Part shown: piece by piece, positions 16,424-26,353 of the stretch
How the letters are laid out: each line of letters opens with the position of its first letter
Numbering within the stretch: the stretch's first letter is position 1
Assembly (NCBI RefSeq): GCF_016587415.1
Contig: NZ_BNJI01000001.1
Location: forward strand, 1 to 64,000
Source: Ktedonobacter sp. SOSP1-85
Lineage (GTDB): Bacteria; Chloroflexota; Ktedonobacteria; Ktedonobacterales; Ktedonobacteraceae
Reading direction: 5' to 3'
Length of the DNA stretch: 64,000 bases
Notes under the pieces: model-generated
Told to the model about the DNA's origin: nothing
Database searches by the model: none
What the model saw: only the letters and a program-made list of their open reading frames with translations
Translations under genes and position numbers: made by a program

Positions 16424-16948
16424 AGCCTCTGTTTGAGCACCAATGCCACCATGCTCATCCTCTCCCTTTATTTTTACCCCTTCCCCGCCGGTTTGCGCTT
16501 GCTTTGGGTGCTATGGCTATCTTATATACGTATCTATTTTTTACGTCGACATCCAACGAGTATTGCCTGAAACTTCAATTCTATCATTAACGGGAGTGAT
16601 CCTTGCTGTCACGCCTGTTTTATTCATGTTGCTCATAACGCGTCCAGCTTTTTCAGCGTGAGAACAACTGAAAAAGCTGGACGCATCGTTTCTCTATTTC
16701 CGGCAAGGCTTTTACACCAGGCTCCTGGGCTGAAGAGCTCTTCACTCTAACGACTGCCCATTCACTCGCGTGGAAGACTTTTGTCTTCTTCGCTCTCTTG
16801 TGTCGATGCACGGATTTTTCTGCATGTACGCTGCCCTGCTTTCAAGAGGTGGATCGAATGGATGTCATCTTTAAAACGTACATCTGCAGCCTCAGCATTC
16901 ATCTCCACACTTGTATTTTTTTATGGCTCTCTGTTGGCTCTGGCTTTC
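16424..16948. other. Intergenic stretch with a 17-bp hairpin
   Basis: No gene recognised. gcgtccagctttttcag (16640-16656) pairs with ctgaaaaagctggacgc (16668-16684), loop ~11 nt, followed by a T-containing stretch. A terminator is possible, although no intact gene reads into it. Confidence 0.5.
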
Positions 16949-17353
16949 TTACGCTTTTGCCGCAATGACCTCAACTTCAACGAGAATTTCCGGGTAAATC
17001 AATTCGGTAACCACAGAAAACATGCCTGCTGGTGCTGGAGAAACCCCACCCAGGTAACGGCCTCGAACTTGAATATAGGCCGATTTATCCTCCGCGTGAA
17101 TCAGATACTGATTGACCTTCACGATATCAGCTACCCCCATGCCAGCAGATTCCAGGATGGCCAGAATATTCTTCCAGGCCTGGTCGGCCTGCTCCTCAAT
17201 CGTCTCTGGCACGGTCCCATCAAGCTTGATGCCGGGCGTTCCGGACGCATACAACCAGCGAGCATTGCCTGGGACCTCCACCCCATCACTGTAGCGATCA
17301 GGGCCGTGACCACCAATCAGTGCTGACACCCCTACATTGTGGCTTGTCTTCAT
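16949..17353 (-). CDS. RidA/YjgF-family protein
   Basis: RidA-family trimers hydrolyse reactive enamine/imine intermediates from PLP enzymes or act in degradation pathways. The 134-aa frame has family features: ASGTPGIKLDGTVPETIEEQ (strand plus helix), ADQAWKNILAILESAGMGVAD, VKVNQYL and VEVEVIAA at the end. The usual Arg in the conserved C-terminal R-x-x-V position is not obvious, so it may belong to a divergent subgroup. Its nearest neighbours are a truncated transporter and an SDR, so no pathway is suggested. Intact and probably expressed. Confidence 0.85.
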   Translation of the reverse strand: MKTSHNVGVSALIGGHGPDRYSDGVEVPGNARWLYASGTPGIKLDGTVPETIEEQADQAWKNILAILESAGMGVADIVKVNQYLIHAEDKSAYIQVRGRYLGGVSPAPAGMFSVVTELIYPEILVEVEVIAAKA

Positions 17354-17510
17354 TCTTCGTCTCCTTGGTTATCTTTATCTCGATTTGAGAGCACATGCGA
17401 GAAAGCTCAACGTTTCTTTCAAAGGACATCTTCTCTCAAACAACATCGGTATGCGAGTCATCTTCTTATCAGTCCAATAGATCCTATTCCTCCTTTCCAG
17501 CAGCTCAGAT

Positions 17511-17671
17511 GGTAGTGTTGCAAAAAATGTAAGCTCATCAAAATGATGCATACTCGAAAATCGTATCGATGTAAAAAATGCAAAAGGTGCGCATCTTTTA
17601 TCAAGAAAGGCTTCTTCTACCACAAATCTCACTCTTATTTTGATGAGCTTAATTTTTTTTGCAACACTACC
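17511..17671. mobile_element. 161-bp MITE, terminal repeat GGTAGTGTTGC
   Basis: The ends ggtagtgttgcaaaaaa and its reverse complement bound 161 bp. The repeats extend inward through aagctcatcaaaat. The same inner word (aagctcatcaa) occurs in the GGTATTGTCAAC MITEs, so the two families seem related. It sits in the remains of a nitroreductase gene. Confidence 0.75.
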
Positions 17672-17836
17672 GGATTGGTTAGCGCGCCCCTATTGCCAGC
17701 GAAAACGTAGATGGGACCTCCCTCGACAGGTATGGAAGTCGGGCGGGTGCGAGGTTCGCCACTTTTTGTCCAGGTTGGCACGGAACTCTTCGATGATCTG
17801 ACGATCCTAGTCGTTCAAGTCATGGATCTCAGTCAT
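17672..17836 (-). pseudogene. F420/deazaflavin-dependent nitroreductase fragment
   Basis: From ATG 17836 (aggagg 7 bp upstream) the frame reads MTEIHDLND, a TAG stop, then DRQIIEEFRAN, the N-terminus of the Ddn/DUF385 family. After a frame change, PIYVFAGNRGALTNP matches its later Gly-rich strand. The piece ends at the MITE (17671), and no continuation is seen on the other side. It carries a stop, an internal deletion and a truncation. Confidence 0.55.
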
Positions 17837-17851
17837 GCGCATCCTCCTGTT

Positions 17852-18775
17852 CTAGAAGAAGTGTCCATCTTCGAGATCCTGGATCAGCGTGGGGTGTACT
17901 GGCTGCCACCCCAGCAGCTCGCGGGTCAGCGCGCTCGACGTCGGGTTGTCTATTGAGGAGAAGGGTCCGAGCCAGCGAAAGTGCTTGCCCGCGTCCTCTG
18001 GGGAGATGGAGACCACCGGGAGATCGAGATGCTGACCGATCACCTCGGCGATGGTGCGGGTCGGCACGCCCTCTTCCCCGACTCCGTGCAGCACCGATCC
18101 CGCTGGGGCCTTCTCCAGCGCCAGACGGAACAGGCGAGCGGCATCGAGCCGGTGCACAGTGGGCCAGCGGTTAGAACCATCGCCGACGTAGCCGGAGACG
18201 CCCTTCTCACGGGCGATAGCGATCAGGATCTCCGTGAAGCCGCCTCTTCTTTTGTCGTGAACCGAGGGAGACAGTCGCACGATCGATGAGCGCACGCCGC
18301 GCTGGGAGAGAGCGAGCGCCACGTTCTCCGATGCGAGCCGGGGCGCGACCGACCCGGCGTCGGCCACGTCCTTTTCCGTCCCGAGACGCCCCTGCGGGAG
18401 AAAGAATGTGAGCATCACTGTTCCCGAGGTGATCACGAACGGCTTGCCGGAGCCTTCGAGCGCTGCTCCGATTGTCTGGACGGCGTGCAGATCCGTGCGC
18501 ACAGCGCCCTCGTAGTCCGAGAAGATCCCCTCGTAGTCCGCGACGAAGTCGTGGATAAACGCGAGGTGGATGACGCCGTCAGATGCCGCCGCTGCGCTGC
18601 GCAGGCTGTCAAGATCATCGAGGGAACCACGATGCACCTGTGCGCCGGCGGCAGCAAGCGAGGCAGCGGCTGCATCTGAGCGCGCCAGGCCGAGGACCTG
18701 ATGGCCCGCCTCGATCAGTTCGGGGACGACGGCGGAGCCGATAACACCAGTCGCGCCGGTAACAAAAACTCTCAT
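17852..18775 (-). CDS. NAD(P)-dependent epimerase/dehydratase-type SDR
   Basis: Extended SDR of ~307 aa starting MRVFVTGATGVIGSAVVPEL, with the GATGxxG nucleotide-binding turn. Further landmarks: LARSD after strand 2, DGVIHLAF (strand 4), ITSGTVML (active-site Ser region), and SENVALALSQRGVRSSIVRL in place of the usual YxxxK block. VSGYVGDGSNRWPTVHRLDAA is typical of atypical reductases acting on small carbonyls. I see no clear catalytic Tyr-Lys pair, so dehydrogenase activity is uncertain. The start at 18775 is chosen because it begins exactly at strand 1. The gene is intact. Confidence 0.82.
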   Translation of the reverse strand: MRVFVTGATGVIGSAVVPELIEAGHQVLGLARSDAAAASLAAAGAQVHRGSLDDLDSLRSAAAASDGVIHLAFIHDFVADYEGIFSDYEGAVRTDLHAVQTIGAALEGSGKPFVITSGTVMLTFFLPQGRLGTEKDVADAGSVAPRLASENVALALSQRGVRSSIVRLSPSVHDKRRGGFTEILIAIAREKGVSGYVGDGSNRWPTVHRLDAARLFRLALEKAPAGSVLHGVGEEGVPTRTIAEVIGQHLDLPVVSISPEDAGKHFRWLGPFSSIDNPTSSALTRELLGWQPVHPTLIQDLEDGHFF

Positions 18776-18931
18776 AGGAAAATCCTCCATTAATAAACGT
18801 AAGGTTAGGGTTTCGGTCGTGTGGCCACACACATCAAGTCAGGTGATACAGCATGATTGATTGTGTCGTCACACATGCGTGTGCCGGTTCGGCAAGCAAT
18901 GCAGCCAGCATCTCTCCCGACGACAAGCGTT

Positions 18932-19092
18932 GGTATTGTCAACTTAAACAAAACGGCAGAGCTTATATACGGAAAAAGAGCTTCAAAGTGAGGGTCGTGC
19001 CCTTTTTCTGGCCTGGTTGCCGAAGAATCTTAGCTCATATGGCCTTGAAGTGGTGAAAGCTCATCAACAGAAATTTTTAAGTTGACAATACC
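18932..19092. mobile_element. 161-bp MITE, terminal repeat GGTATTGTCAACTTAA
   Basis: ggtattgtcaacttaa (18932-) and ttaagttgacaatacc (ending 19092) are exact inverted ends. The interior has no ORF and contains the word gtgaaagctcatcaac. It cuts the SDR fragment at 19093-19261. Confidence 0.8.
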
Positions 19093-19261
19093 TTGCTGAC
19101 CCACCAGCAGCCTGGATTGCCTCGACGACAGCCCTTCCCCGTTGCGCGTTGCGTCCGGGAATCACTACCTGGGCTCCTTCGCGAGCAAATGCTTCAGCAA
19201 TCGCCTGTCCAATCCCTGAAGTGGCTCCAGTGACCAGAGCCGTTTTCCCCTGCAAACGCAT
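19093..19261 (-). pseudogene. Short-chain dehydrogenase, N-terminal fragment
   Basis: MRLQGKTALVTGATSGIGQA carries the TGxxxGIG motif of classical SDRs. PGRNAQRGRAVVEAIQAAGG then reaches the MITE. The active-site half is not found beyond the MITE, so the gene was cut and its remainder lost. Confidence 0.8.
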
Positions 19262-19681
19262 AAATATCTCTCCTTACTTATAGCAATAATGTAGTGGACT
19301 TGTGACCCTTCCCTGGTGAAGAATCTGTCCTGCTTTGATGTGGCTAATGGTGTCATCCCTCGCGTCGCAGCAGTGTTTCTGCTGGCGGATGACCTCTGAC
19401 GCCCGGAGTATACTGGAAGCGAGGAGAGGACGTCATGGGTCGAAAGAGCTATTGTTGGGAGCAGTGACCGCCGGGACCTGGCACGAAAGTTCTAGTGCGC
19501 AACTTGACGTTCCTGGTCAGTTGAAGCGAATGCGCAGGAATGCAGCCAATCAGAAGAGTCATGCCACAGTGAGAGGAACAGAGAGCTCTTTCATGGACAG
19601 TGGCACCGCATGCATGTTCCAAGGAGTTGATCTGCTCATCGCCAAAAGGCAAACAACAGGGAGCAGAAAGGAAGAACGAGT
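19262..19681. other. Leader region of the LuxR gene with an inverted copy of the kinase leader
   Basis: No gene seen. About 120 bp (19400-19520) is the imperfect reverse complement of 22556-22675. Shared words include ttgcgcactag, caatagctcttt and cccatgacgtc. The LuxR gene is therefore bounded by long inverted repeats. Confidence 0.6.
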
Positions 19682-22539
19682 ATGGGCCACGAGAACCATA
19701 CCCCCCACAACATCGCGCCAGAGCCGGTCCTACGCTCATCCCCTTATCCTCTACTTGCGACCAAGTTTCTTCCCCCCGTATCCACCCATGAGATCATTGT
19801 TCGCCCACGTCTCCTGGCCTTGCTCAATGCCGGCCTCCACCGACGCCTCATGCTCATCTCCGCCGCCGCAGGCTTTGGGAAAACCACGCTGCTGGCAAGC
19901 TGGGTTCGCACGTTTCCTCCAGACCACCCGCCAGTGGCCTGGGTGTCGCTTGACGCAGGCGACAACACCCCCCTGCAGTTTTGGATGTATGTGTTGAGTG
20001 CGTTGGAACAGTGCCGGCCCGGGCTCTCGCCTCTCCCCGTTGCCTCCTTGTCCGAACAGCCACAACCCTCCTGGCAAGCTATGCTCACGGCTCTCGTCAA
20101 TAACCTGGCCCGGCAAAGCGAACCCCTGGTGCTGGTATTGGATAATTATGAGGAGATGACAGAGCCCACCATCCAAGCCCAGCTTGCCTTCCTGCTTGAG
20201 CACCTGCCGCCCACGCTGCGTGTGGTCCTCTCAACACGGACAGACCCTCCCTTTTCCCTTGCCCGGCTGCGCGCGCAGGCCCAGGTTCTGGAAGTGCGCA
20301 CCGAGCAATTACGAGCAACGAGCGAGGAAATGACCGCCTTTCTGCGCCAGGTGATGAATCTTCAGCTTTCCGAGCAAGACAGCCAGGCAGTGGACGCACG
20401 CCTGCAGGGCTGGTGGGCGGGCATGCAGCTGGCAGCGCTTAGCTTGCAGGAGAAGGCACACCCTACCGACCTGCTGCAAGCGCTCCAGGGAACGCAGCAT
20501 GAGCTTTTCGAATACCTGGTGCAGGAGGTGCTTCATCGCCAATCAGCGCAGGTGCAGAACTTCCTCCTGCGAACGTCCATCTTATCCTGCTTGCACACCT
20601 CCCTGTGCAATGCTGTCCTTGAGCAGCAGGACAGCCAGCACTTCCTGGAGGAAATAGAACGGGCCAATCTCTTTCTCAGTCCACTCGACAATCAACACCA
20701 GTGGTATGCCTACCACCCCTTCTGGGCCGCGGTCCTGCGTGCGCAGTTGGAGCAGACCGCTCCCGCTGAGGTGCCTGGCCTGCATCTGCGGGCCAGTCAG
20801 TGGTATGCAGCCCAGCAGATGCGCGGCAAAGCGATTCAGCACGCACTGCAGGCGCACGAGTGGTCCTGGGCCGCGTGGCTGATGGAGCAGATTCCCCGTC
20901 AGGACCTCTGGAGTCAGCTCGAGTACGCGTTGCTCCCTTCCTGGATGGAGCAACTTCCCCGCGAGGTCCTGCGTGAGCGGCCTCGTTTATGCCTGGCCTC
21001 TGCCCAGAGCTTGTTCTGGATCGCTCCGCCAGACGTCACCGAAAGCTGGGTGCGCGATGCCAGACGCGCCTGGACACGAGCTCATCTCCGGGAAGAACAG
21101 ACACCCATGGCGCGAGATGCACACGGACCGGAGGCTCCACTCCATCTTCTGGGGGAAATCGCCGCCTTGCAGGCCACGATTGCGGGTTTCTATCATGGGG
21201 ATGCGGGAGCAACGCGAGCTTTTTGTCAGGAGGCCCTGACCCATCTTGAGAAGCAGCAATGGGCCGCACGAGTCCAGATGGCGTTTGCCCAGGCGCGGGC
21301 GAACGTTTCTCAGGGGTATGTCGAGCGCGGTGTCCTGCAACTGCAGGCTGAATGGAGCCGGATCAAAGCGAAGGGCGATCAAACACTCGAGAGTATCTAC
21401 TGGCGCGAGGCCGTCTGGGAAAGCACGATGGCGGGGAAACTCCACCAGGCATGGCACTTGAGCCAGCAAGCGATTCACGCACTCCAAACTCTTGAGGGGC
21501 CCCAGCCAACGCAGGTATGCTGGCCCTATACCTATCAAGCCAGGATCTTGCATGAGTGGAACCGATTAGAGGAAGCCCACCAGCTCGCTGAACAGGCAAT
21601 CGAGCTCGGCGAACAGACCGAACTTCTGGCATTTTTACCCCTCGCCTATACCCTGTTGTTGCGAATTACCCTCTCGCAAGGGCGATTGGAGGAGGCCAGA
21701 AAAGCCTCTCGGCAGCTGGAATATGCCTGGCGAAACTCACCGTCCCCCTATCGTGCAGCGATCTGGAGCAGCGTCGATCAGATGCGTTTCTGGCTGGCAG
21801 GTGGCGATCTGGAGCAGGCACGACGCTGGGCGAGAGAGGTGAAACTGGAAGATCCGCTGGACTCTCCGCTGGCACGGGAACGACAGAATGTTGCCTTTGC
21901 GCACTTACTGCTTGCCGAATCCCAAGCGGACCAGGCGTTGAACCTGCTCATCCCCCTGGTAGAACGGGCAACGGTCACGCAGCGGTGGAACCATGTGTTA
22001 GAAATGTGGCTCTTGCAGATCCAGGCGTATCACATGCTTCAGCGTCAGCGAGAAGCCCTATCTCTGCTGGCACAGGCGGTGCATCTGGGTGCGCCAGAAG
22101 GGTACATCCGTCATTTTGTGGCTGGGGGGCCGCCATCGCTGGATTGCTCTTCCAGCTCAGAGAACAGGAGCTTCAGGAGGAAGATCACCCGTATCTGGAA
22201 ACGCTTGTGCGTGCATTCAACCAGAAGCCAGTGGCCCAGCCAACCCATCTGGAAAGCGAGCCATCCCCAAGCCCACCCCAACCGTTGCTGGACCCGTTAA
22301 GCGCGCGTGAGCAGGAAGTGCTTCGCTTGCTCGTAAGTGGTGCCTCGAACCAAGACATCGCGGAAGTATTGGTGGTCGCAACCAGCACTGTGAAGCATCA
22401 TGTCAGTAATATCCTCAGTAAACTTGACGTTACCAATCGCACCCAGGCGATAGCCCGTGCGCGGGCTCTTGGCCTCCTTTCTTCAGCCCCCTTGACTGAG
22501 GGCGTGCTTGCCAGAGGCAGGTCTATCAGGCAGATCTAA
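19682..22539 (+). pseudogene. MalT-like LuxR transcription regulator, frameshifted in a G run
   Basis: MalT/LAL-type regulators are STAND ATPases that bind a ligand, form oligomers and activate promoters through a LuxR helix-turn-helix. Walker A is AAAGFGKTTLLASW (~residues 59-72), Walker B-like LVLVLDNYEE, then TPR-like helices (~400-800). The first frame fails near 22122. There the gene has six G (gtggctgggggg), whereas the duplicate fragment at 28491-28501 has seven and stays in frame with the DNA-binding domain. That domain reads LSAREQEVLRLLVSGASNQD and ends at 22539. Corrected length is ~952 aa. A sequencing error or slippage switching cannot be excluded. Confidence 0.85.
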
Positions 22540-22850
22540 CTCGAATAGAGTAGGCTGACCAGAGAAATCGAGTTGCGCACTAGCACTTTGGTGCCGGGTT
22601 CCATTTGTCACCTCTCTCCTTCCAATAGCTCTTTGGACCCATGACGTCTTCTCTACGCTTCCTGTATACTCCTAGAGCCAGAGGGCACCCGCCAGAAAAA
22701 ACGCTGGGGAGGCTCGCTGGATGATTCTTTTCCTGAAGAAAGCAGGGGCGTTCTTCTTGATAATGGATGAGGTATGTGAAAGGGGAGCACAGAGTATGTC
22801 GTTACGAACCCAAAAAAGAGTGCGGAAAGTGATGGAAGAAGAGCACTGTG
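22103..22850. repeat. Direct repeat B1 (LuxR tail plus kinase leader)
   Basis: About 740 bp nearly identical to 28479-29216, covering the LuxR DNA-binding domain, the intergenic leader and the first ~17 codons of the PAS kinase. Confidence 0.9.
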
Positions 22851-24754
22851 CGTTGATTGATGCGCTCCCCCAATTTGTGTGGATCATCCGACCTGATGGC
22901 TCTATCGCATACACGAACCAACGTTGGCGCGACTATCGCCGTCTGCTGTCCCAACGTGCTGGAGAGCAGACGGAGTGCTAGCATCCGCCTTTCGATGGCT
23001 GCCCACCCGTTCAAGACAAGCAGCCCATGCTGCCCCACGCGGACTCCTGCCCTGAGAAAGAGATCTGGCTTCAAAATCTCCACCCTGAGGATAAAGAGCG
23101 TGTCCTGGAACTGCAGCGCCAGGCATTGGCAACGGATGAACCCTACGAGTTTGAGTATCGCCTCAGGGATGGACGCACGGGCGAGTATCGCTGGTTCTTA
23201 TCACAGCATGTGCCACTGCTCAATGAAGCAGGGCAGATTGTCCAGTGGTTGGCCACCTGCACCGATATCGAGGAGCAGAAACGAGCCGAGCAGCAACTCA
23301 AAGAAAGCCAGGAGAACTGGCGGCTGTTGGCTGAAACGGTGCCACAGCTCGTGTGGACAACGACGCCAGATGACTCGGCGACCTACTGTAATCAGCACTA
23401 TCTCGACTACGTTGGTGCCTCCCCGGAAGACGTTTTGGGCTCTGGATGGCAGCACTTTGTGCACCCGGATGATTTGGAGTATACCCTGGCGGTTCGACAG
23501 CACTCACTCGAAACGGGGAGCCCCTATGAAATTGAATATCGTTTCAAGGACGGCAAAACAGGGAGGTACCGCTGGTTCTTAGTCCGTGCGCTGCCGGTGC
23601 GCGATGACGCAAGCCAGATCGTTAAATGGTTTGGCACCAGCACCGATATCGATGAACAGAAACGGACGGAGGAAGCCTTACGCCAGAGCCAGGAGACCGC
23701 GGGCACCCTGATGAACTCCAACATTACCGGGATCTATATCAGCGAAGGCGAGCAGATTGTGAACGCCAACGACACCTTTCTGCGCATGACCGGCTATACT
23801 CGCGAAGACCTGCGTGAAGGACGCATGAGTTGGTGGCACATGACCCCTCCAGAAGGTCGGGCTCGCACCTTAGAGGCCGAGCAGGAACTTACCACCCGGC
23901 AATCGCTGACACCTTATGAGAAAGAGTACGTGTGCCAAGATGGCAGTCGCCTGCCGGTGCTCGTGGGCAAGGTTGTCTTACCGCATTCCCCACCCCAAAG
24001 GATCGCCTTTGTGCTGGATAACTCGGCGCGCAAGGAACTGGAGCAGCGCAAGGATGACTTTCTCAGTATGGCCAGCCATGAACTGAAGACTCCTCTTGCC
24101 TCCTTGAAGCTGCAAACGCAGCTTTTGCGCAAGAAACTTGAGAAACGAGACCTTCCCAATGTGGAGGTGGTGTGTGCTCGTATGGAAGCACAGCTGAATG
24201 CTGTCACTCGCCTGATCGACGAGTTACTCGACCTTTCACGCATCCAGGCAGGGACGCTGGAATATGCGCAAGACACGGTCGATCTAGGCGAGATACTCGA
24301 GGAAGTGGTTGACATGATTCAGAGTATGCACACGACTCATACCATTGTAGCGCAACGTGCCTCGTCACCCGCTATCGTCGTTGGAGATCGAGATCGACTC
24401 GCACGAGTCTTCCAGAATGTGCTCAGCAATGCGATCAAATATGCTCCAAATGCTCCGCTGATCGACGTGGTGCTCACCACCGAGGTCTCGACGGTCACCA
24501 TCAGTGTGCGTGATCAGGGGATTGGGATTCCACGAGAACTGCAAGGGAAGATCTTTGAACGCTTCTACCGAGCGGTCCCGCTCCAGCAGCGTGCCTTTCC
24601 AGGCCTCGGGATGGGTTTGTATATTGTCTCGGAGATTGTCAAGCATCATGGGGGAACGATTCGGGTCGAAAGCGAAAAAGGAAAAGGCTCAACCTTTCAT
24701 CTCACATTCCCCCTTGCCTCCTCGCGGGATGCGGTTCCCCAAGGCAGAGAGTGA
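22796..24754 (+). pseudogene. PAS histidine kinase (about 3 PAS), one TAG codon in PAS 1
   Basis: ATG 22796 opens MSLRTQKRVRKVMEEEHCAL and PAS 1 (IDALPQFVWIIRPDGS). A TAG at 22979-22981 (codon 62) interrupts it, but the same frame continues to 24754. Then come PAS-C GEYRWFL, PAS 2 (LLAETVPQLVWTTTPDDS), PAS 3 (TLMNSNITGIYISEGEQIVN), the HisKA box SMASHELKTPLASLK (His ~426) and HATPase boxes NAIKYAP, DQGIGIP and GLGMGLYI. No membrane segment is seen, so it is probably a cytoplasmic sensor. Translation from an internal start (e.g. 23027) would keep two PAS and the kinase core. The receiver gene follows after 9 bp. Confidence 0.88.
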
Positions 24755-24763
24755 GGAAGAGCG

Positions 24764-25156
24764 ATGGGCAAGAGCCAGCAGCCCGATGGTGGACAGACGC
24801 ACCACAAACATATTCTGATCGTCGATGATGATCCTCTCCTGGGCGACCTCCTGCTGGAAGCCCTTCAGGAGGAGGAAGCCTATCGAGCATGCCATGTTCT
24901 CAGTGGGGAGATGGCACTGACCACCCTACAAACGGATGTTCCCGCGTTAGTGCTCCTGGATTATCATCTTCCTGGGATGAACGGTCTGGAACTCGCAGAT
25001 AGGCTGAAGAACCAGGAGGAATATGATAATATCCCCATCCTGCTGATGAGTGCAAATGTGCCGCAGAAAGTCAGTGGCAACAAGCCCCTCAGAACGCTGC
25101 AGAAACCCTTTGAGCTGGAAACCCTGCTGCTCATCGTCGCGGAACTGCTGGCTTGA
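24764..25156 (+). CDS. Single-domain response regulator paired with the kinase
   Basis: A 130-aa CheY-like receiver: acidic pocket VDDDPLLGDLLLEAL, phospho-acceptor Asp in LVLLDYHLPGMNGLEL, Ser/Thr position in ILLMSANVP and Lys in LQKPFELETLL. There is no output domain, so it may relay phosphate to a phosphotransfer protein or act by binding. It lies 9 bp after the kinase and is presumably co-transcribed. Very similar receivers follow the kinases ending at 33678 and 63206. Confidence 0.92.
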   Translation: MGKSQQPDGGQTHHKHILIVDDDPLLGDLLLEALQEEEAYRACHVLSGEMALTTLQTDVPALVLLDYHLPGMNGLELADRLKNQEEYDNIPILLMSANVPQKVSGNKPLRTLQKPFELETLLLIVAELLA

Positions 25157-25316
25157 GCAGCAAAGCGTGTCCCTGGTGCGGAAAAACGTTCTCTGACAGC
25201 CATGGTGCTCAAGCCATACTCCTATGATCAGGAAGATTGCAAAGGAGGGGCAGACCAGCATGAATGCCTGGCTGCCCCGCAGCGATTTCAAGAGAGCAAG
25301 GGAAAGGGTATTGTCA

Positions 25317-25468
25317 ACTTAAAAATTTTCGTTGATGAGCTTTCACCACTTCGATGCCAGATCAACCAGAATTCTCGAGCAACCAAGGCAAGAAAAAGGG
25401 CGCAATCCACACGTTGAGGCCTGTTTCTCTTCTATAAGCTCTACAATTTTAATTAAGTTGACAATACC
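25317..25468. mobile_element. 152-bp MITE, terminal repeat GGTATTGTCAACTTAA
   Basis: Same ends as 18932-19092; the inner word gttgatgagctttcacc is present in the opposite orientation. It truncates the 5' side of a PAS kinase fragment. Confidence 0.8.
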
Positions 25469-26060
25469 GACCAGACAGACCCAGGCGCCAAGCGAAGTGG
25501 AGTATGTGTCTCCCGTGACCCGAACCTGGCTGCACGTGCAGCTCGCTCCCACGATTGGGGGGCTGATGGTGCAGGTCCACCAGGACAGAGCAGCAGCCCG
25601 ACAAGAGGCGCCGGTTCCCCAGGACGAGCGTCTCTCCATCAAGGGCCTGAATGGCTTGTTTAGCAGGATCGGCGTGCTGACCCCCTAGGAGATCGTCCTA
25701 GAGATCAATGGGGTCCCCTTGGCGGAAGCGCGCGTCCGACGCGAGGAGGTCATTGGTTACCCGCTCGCCCAAACCCGGTGGTGGTCCTGTTCTCCAACCA
25801 GTCAAGAGCAGTTGTGTGCCGCCATCGCGCGAGCTAGCAGGGGAGAAACCGTGCGGTTCGAGGCCCTGGTTCAGTTCAGGGAAGGCCTGGACCGTCACCA
25901 GGACGTCGAGATCACCCCGCACAAAGATGCGGATCACCACATCGCGTACCTCGTCTATGTTGGGATCGATATCACCGCGCGCAAGCGCGCCGAAGCGGAA
26001 ATCCATGCCCTCATCGATGCCATTCCCCAGCTGGTCTGGACCGGGTGGCCGGACGGCTAT
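25469..26060 (+). pseudogene. PAS histidine kinase fragment
   Basis: Residues SEVEYVSPVTRTWLHVQLAP, GVLTP, a TAG stop, then EIVLEINGVPLAEARVRREE and AEAEIHALIDAIPQLVWTG match the kinase at 31102-33678 closely. The piece begins at a MITE end and stops at another MITE (26064). It keeps PAS 1-2 and the start of PAS 3 but no kinase domain. Confidence 0.85.
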
Positions 26061-26063
26061 CTT

Positions 26064-26188
26064 GGCTCATGGCCACTTCCGGGTACTGGTGGCGAGGTCA
26101 AATTTCACGTTCGGAATGAACAGACGCAAATACAAAACGAGCATTGTTTTCGACTTCGTCAACCAATACCCGGAAGTGACCATGAGCC
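26064..26188. mobile_element. 125-bp fold-back MITE
   Basis: Ends ggctcatggccacttccggg (26064-) and its near reverse complement (to 26188) pair over ~27 bp, and pairing continues inward imperfectly. It ends the PAS fragment. It is a different family from the GGTATTGTC MITEs. Confidence 0.7.
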
Positions 26189-26353
26189 ATTTAATCTCAA
26201 AATTTACAGACCCCTCACCCAAATTACCAACAAAAGATAGCAAGCATTGGTTAAAGGCCCGTCCATTCGCCAGGATGACCCATCGCTGTTGTAGTATGTG
26301 TTCGTCGCCCACCTAGACGCACGCTCGCGCGGTTACAGAAAGGGATCATTTTC

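Noticed and set aside
16781..17326. 181-aa plus-strand ORF over the RidA gene
   Set aside because: Antisense shadow with no protein-like character; RidA on the other strand is clear.
20987..21553. Minus-strand ORFs opposite the LuxR/MalT gene
   Set aside because: Antisense shadows; the plus-strand ATPase/TPR frame is long and consistent.
26201..26208. aatttaca as another end of the tnsB-type element
   Set aside because: Only 8 bp match and no other part of the conserved end block is present.
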